Shown here in pieces: positions 7,190-9,340 of a stretch of 9,340 bases of DNA. The DNA is from Acidobacteriota bacterium (GTDB taxonomy: Bacteria; Acidobacteriota; Terriglobia; Terriglobales; Acidobacteriaceae), in NCBI GenBank assembly GCA_021811745.1, contig JAJZNH010000230.1, positions 1 to 9,340 on the forward strand, given 5' to 3'. Below the pieces are notes generated by a model. The model was not told where the DNA came from. It was given only the letters and a program-made list of their open reading frames with translations, and searched no databases. Positions within the stretch are counted from its first letter, which is position 1. Each line of letters starts with the position of its first letter. The position numbers were made by a program, and so were the translations under genes.

Positions 7190-8090
7190 CCCCACACGCG
7201 GGCGGAAATGCGAATGGATTGGAGAACAGGCGGCCCTGAAAGAATTCGCCATGTTTACCGGAGGAACTCAAGGTCAGCAACACATTAAGCCACTGCACTG
7301 GTATGTTGCCTCTCGGTTGGTCCTGGAAGGTGGGTTTCGTCCGGAGGAAATTACGCCCCGGCCACCGTTCGAGTCCTTCGAAAGAGACGGTCGGCCATGG
7401 TTGCGGTATGACAAAGAAAAAGCCAACGGGGTCGAATCGACCATTTTGGGTGGCCTGAAGACAAAAGACGTAGACGTGGTAGTCGCGAAGCCGGGAATCG
7501 GCCCAGTTTTTGCAGTTTCGTGCAAAGGAATGACAAAAGCGTTCCGGAATCTCACCAACCGGATGGAGGAGACGATCGGGGAATGTACCAACCTGCATAT
7601 AACCTATCCCGCAATGGTCTTCGGCTATCTCTTCGTAATTCGCGCTAATCGCCTTCCCGGCTCCGCCATCTCCGCCATAGAGGCTGAGGGTGATACACCA
7701 CTCCCACAGCTTAATTTGAATGACATTGCCATCGACGAGAACGGAGCTACGGTGGAATCGATCATTCGATTCCAAACGGTTCTCGAAGAGTTGACAGGCC
7801 GCCGGGGTATACGCAACGACATAAGCCGCTATGAAGCGATCGGGTTGGCTTTGATCGAGATCGAGAAGGGAAAAGCTGGAACTATCTCCCAGAGCTTTCC
7901 GAAAGAGGAGAGCCCGCTCCGGTTCGAGCGATTCTTTGAACAGCTCTATCGCCGCTATGACGAGAGGTTCGTCTATAGCGCTCCGAGTCTGAAAGCATTG
8001 ACCGGCCGAAAGCTCTGGACGCTGGATGAAGCGATTTTGAATGATCCCCGCTGTGCCGAAAATAACTATGTCATAAGGTCGGAATCGTAA
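7176..8090 (+). CDS. Putative cognate restriction endonuclease, PD-(D/E)XK-like
   Basis: I do not recognise a named family for this 304-residue protein; the call rests on context plus a nuclease-like core. An acidic residue E87 precedes KTKDVDVVVAK (D98, D100), and 15-17 residues later AVSCKG gives S115-x-K117. This matches a PD-(D/E)XK layout (helix E, strand D, strand x-x-K) with serine at the position usually held by Glu or Asp, a substitution seen in some restriction enzymes. It is followed by KAFRNLTNRMEE (121-132), a charged helix. The N-terminal 80 and C-terminal 140 residues are of unknown fold. No signal peptide or membrane segment is visible. GTG 7176 has GGAG at 7164-7167, 8 nt upstream. 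The 14-nt overlap with the methyltransferase suggests translational coupling. Alternatives: a non-nuclease accessory of the methylase, or an inactive nuclease. Confidence 0.6.
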   Translation: MTATDPTRGRKCEWIGEQAALKEFAMFTGGTQGQQHIKPLHWYVASRLVLEGGFRPEEITPRPPFESFERDGRPWLRYDKEKANGVESTILGGLKTKDVDVVVAKPGIGPVFAVSCKGMTKAFRNLTNRMEETIGECTNLHITYPAMVFGYLFVIRANRLPGSAISAIEAEGDTPLPQLNLNDIAIDENGATVESIIRFQTVLEELTGRRGIRNDISRYEAIGLALIEIEKGKAGTISQSFPKEESPLRFERFFEQLYRRYDERFVYSAPSLKALTGRKLWTLDEAILNDPRCAENNYVIRSES

Positions 8091-9340
8091 TTAAAGCATT
8101 CCTGCCAGAACTTCCCTGCGCAGAAGCCGCAGTTGGCGGCGCGGATGGTTCCGCCAACGAAGCCGGCGGCTGCGAACTATCCGGCGCCGAGGCGGGAGGT
8201 GTAGATGGGTCCGAAGAAGCGGGCTCTGGCGTACTCGGCTCCGGCGTATTCGGCTCCGGCGCGGCTGAGCTCGACGGCGCCGGCGTGCGAACGGGCGTTC
8301 CCAGCGGAGGCTGCGGCAGCGCGGTCCTGGCATCGGCCGGGATGATGGGGGTCACCGGCATCGTCAGCGTCTGCACGGTCGCGGGATCGTCCCGGAGCTT
8401 CACATAGAGCGTGCCGTTGACCGGGTGCGGCACGATCAGGTCGGTGCCGGTAAATTCCGGCGGAACCTCGGTCGGCGCGTCGAACTGCGGAGTGGCGGCG
8501 AATGCAGCCGCCAGGAAGAGATTGGTGCCCGAAAGCACGCACGGTTTGCTGAGGGAGCGGGGGCAGCGCAGTTCCTTGAACCCGGGAACGCGGACCAGCG
8601 TGCCCAGCGGGAGCCAGTCCCCGGTCTGCCCCCCGGCGGAGACCGGCCGTACCCGCACCGGCCCAAAGGCGGAGAAGCCGAAGCGCGCCAGCGGCTTCAC
8701 GCTGGCCATGGCGGTTTTAGCGTCTTCCAGCAGCAGGCTGCCGTCGGAGAGCCCAAGCATGGTGTGGAAGCTGGAGTCGGCCGCGGCCAGTTCGACTTTT
8801 TCATCGCGCGGAAAGGCATCCGGTTGCGTCGACTTGAGGAAGAAGACCAGCCGGCCATCCACAGGCAGGTCATTGGGACTGCCGAGCTGGACGGGCGAGG
8901 GCGGATCGTCGTCCAGCGTCTGCACACCCTTGCTGAGGAGCATGAACTGCGGGCGCGGCGGATTCACCGTGACCGGCGCCTTGAGGCGGCGGCCATCCTT
9001 GAGAACCACTTCGGCGGTGTAGCCGTCGCCGGGTGTGAGTCCCGCGGTGCCGGAGCCGGCGTTCATCGTCAACTCGTCGAGGTCTTCCACGTGCCTGAGC
9101 GTGGCCGGGGTCAGCACGATGCCGTGCAGACTGGCGTGCGCCACCTCGTCCAGGCGCGTGCCCTTGAGCAGCGCCTCGCTGTCCCCGGCATTGAGCGTCA
9201 GCCCCTGGAGCGAAGCCGCCGCGTCGTAGGCGGTGATGGAGAGCTGATCGGGCTTGTTGAGGCCGTATTGAAAGACCTGAACACGGACCGGGCCGGGCTC
9301 CGCGTGCTGGAGCGGGACCTTGACCTGGAGCGTGCCGGGC
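8071..9340 (-). CDS. C-terminal part of a large unrecognised protein with a Pro/Ser/Ala-rich tail
   Basis: The frame stays open to the right edge of the window, so the start is outside; in-frame GTG at 9144 lies inside the protein and is not the start. About 422 residues are visible. The first 300 or so show alternating hydrophobic and polar residues with many Gly, Val, Thr and Pro, suggesting several beta-sandwich or similar extracellular domains (for example PDQLSITAYDAAASLQGLTL and GDGYTAEVVLKDGRRLKAPV). From about residue 345 the sequence becomes a Pro/Ser/Ala/Glu linker with pentapeptide repeats PEPNT, PEPST, PEPAS. I do not recognise the family; surface location is inference from composition. 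The last nine codons, from about position 8100, lie in AT-richer DNA, and the terminal 20 nt overlap the nuclease gene on the other strand. This suggests that the natural C-terminus was altered when the neighbouring island arrived. Confidence 0.7.
   Translation of the reverse strand, partial: PGTLQVKVPLQHAEPGPVRVQVFQYGLNKPDQLSITAYDAAASLQGLTLNAGDSEALLKGTRLDEVAHASLHGIVLTPATLRHVEDLDELTMNAGSGTAGLTPGDGYTAEVVLKDGRRLKAPVTVNPPRPQFMLLSKGVQTLDDDPPSPVQLGSPNDLPVDGRLVFFLKSTQPDAFPRDEKVELAAADSSFHTMLGLSDGSLLLEDAKTAMASVKPLARFGFSAFGPVRVRPVSAGGQTGDWLPLGTLVRVPGFKELRCPRSLSKPCVLSGTNLFLAAAFAATPQFDAPTEVPPEFTGTDLIVPHPVNGTLYVKLRDDPATVQTLTMPVTPIIPADARTALPQPPLGTPVRTPAPSSSAAPEPNTPEPSTPEPASSDPSTPPASAPDSSQPPASLAEPSAPPTAASAQGSSGRNALITIPTL
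8222..8261 (-). repeat. 15-bp tandem repeat coding for a Pro-Glu-Pro linker
   Basis: Units of 15 bp begin at 8222, 8237 and 8252 on the + strand (GGCTCTGGCGTACTC, GGCTCCGGCGTATTC, then a partial GGCTCCGGCG). Read on the - strand they encode PEP-plus-two-residue repeats in the tail of the partial protein. Such coding repeats can expand or contract by slippage, changing linker length without breaking the frame. Confidence 0.7.

Larger units (their letters stand above)
5496..8100. other. Probable horizontally acquired restriction-modification island
   Basis: This segment holds a DNA methyltransferase and a putative nuclease gene. Hand counts of single 60-base lines give about 48% GC (5761-5820) and 53% (6241-6300). 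Lines in the flanking genes give about 60-65% (4321-4380 and 2221-2280). Codons are correspondingly richer in A/T at third positions. The segment lies exactly between the end of asnS and the 3' end of an oppositely oriented GC-rich gene. No integrase, transposase, clear terminal repeat or tRNA was found at the ends, so the mechanism of arrival is unknown and the boundaries are approximate. Confidence 0.6.

Noticed and set aside
5514..8105. Terminal direct repeats flanking the island (CATTCC near both ends)
   Set aside because: Only six bases match, well within chance, and the flanking bases do not extend the match.

Overview
The window is 9.3 kb of dense, mostly GC-rich bacterial DNA. It carries seven well-supported genes plus the C-terminal part of an eighth that runs off the right edge. 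The gene set fits a soil-type Gram-negative bacterium: a Tat-exported metallophosphoesterase, a secreted zinc-dependent phospholipase C-like protein, a cupin-type XRE regulator, and a bacterial asparaginyl-tRNA synthetase. High GC and several starts without a clear Shine-Dalgarno point in the same direction. I lean toward Acidobacteriota, but this is an impression from gene content and protein style and the sequence does not prove it.

Left part (1-3094, + strand): an NT5C-type HAD 5'(3')-nucleotidase, a Tat-signal metallophosphoesterase and a zinc-dependent phospholipase C-like secreted protein follow one another in the same direction. All three are phosphoesterase-type proteins: one cytosolic, one apparently exported by Tat, one apparently exported by Sec. 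The gaps (61 and 92 bp) and a hairpin after the second gene leave open whether they form one operon.

Middle part (3114-5495): a XRE-cupin regulator on the - strand converges on the phospholipase gene (19 bp gap) and diverges from asnS. The 249 bp between the regulator and asnS hold a small cluster of repeated motifs but no convincing promoter hexamers.

Right part (about 5496-8100): a two-gene cassette with visibly lower GC. It has its own promoter-like sequence, a gamma-class N6-adenine DNA methyltransferase starting at TTG, and a 14-nt-overlapping downstream gene. That gene has a PD-(D/E)XK-like core in which the usual acidic residue is serine, so it is the likely cognate restriction endonuclease. 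The cassette reads as a horizontally acquired type II restriction-modification system placed between asnS and a - strand gene. This last gene encodes a large unrecognised protein with a Pro/Ser/Ala-rich tail, and its final codons overlap the end of the nuclease gene.

The most interesting item is the nuclease candidate, which I could not assign to a named family. No RNA genes, CRISPR arrays, insertion sequences or integrases were seen, and no stretch over 300 bp lacks a gene.
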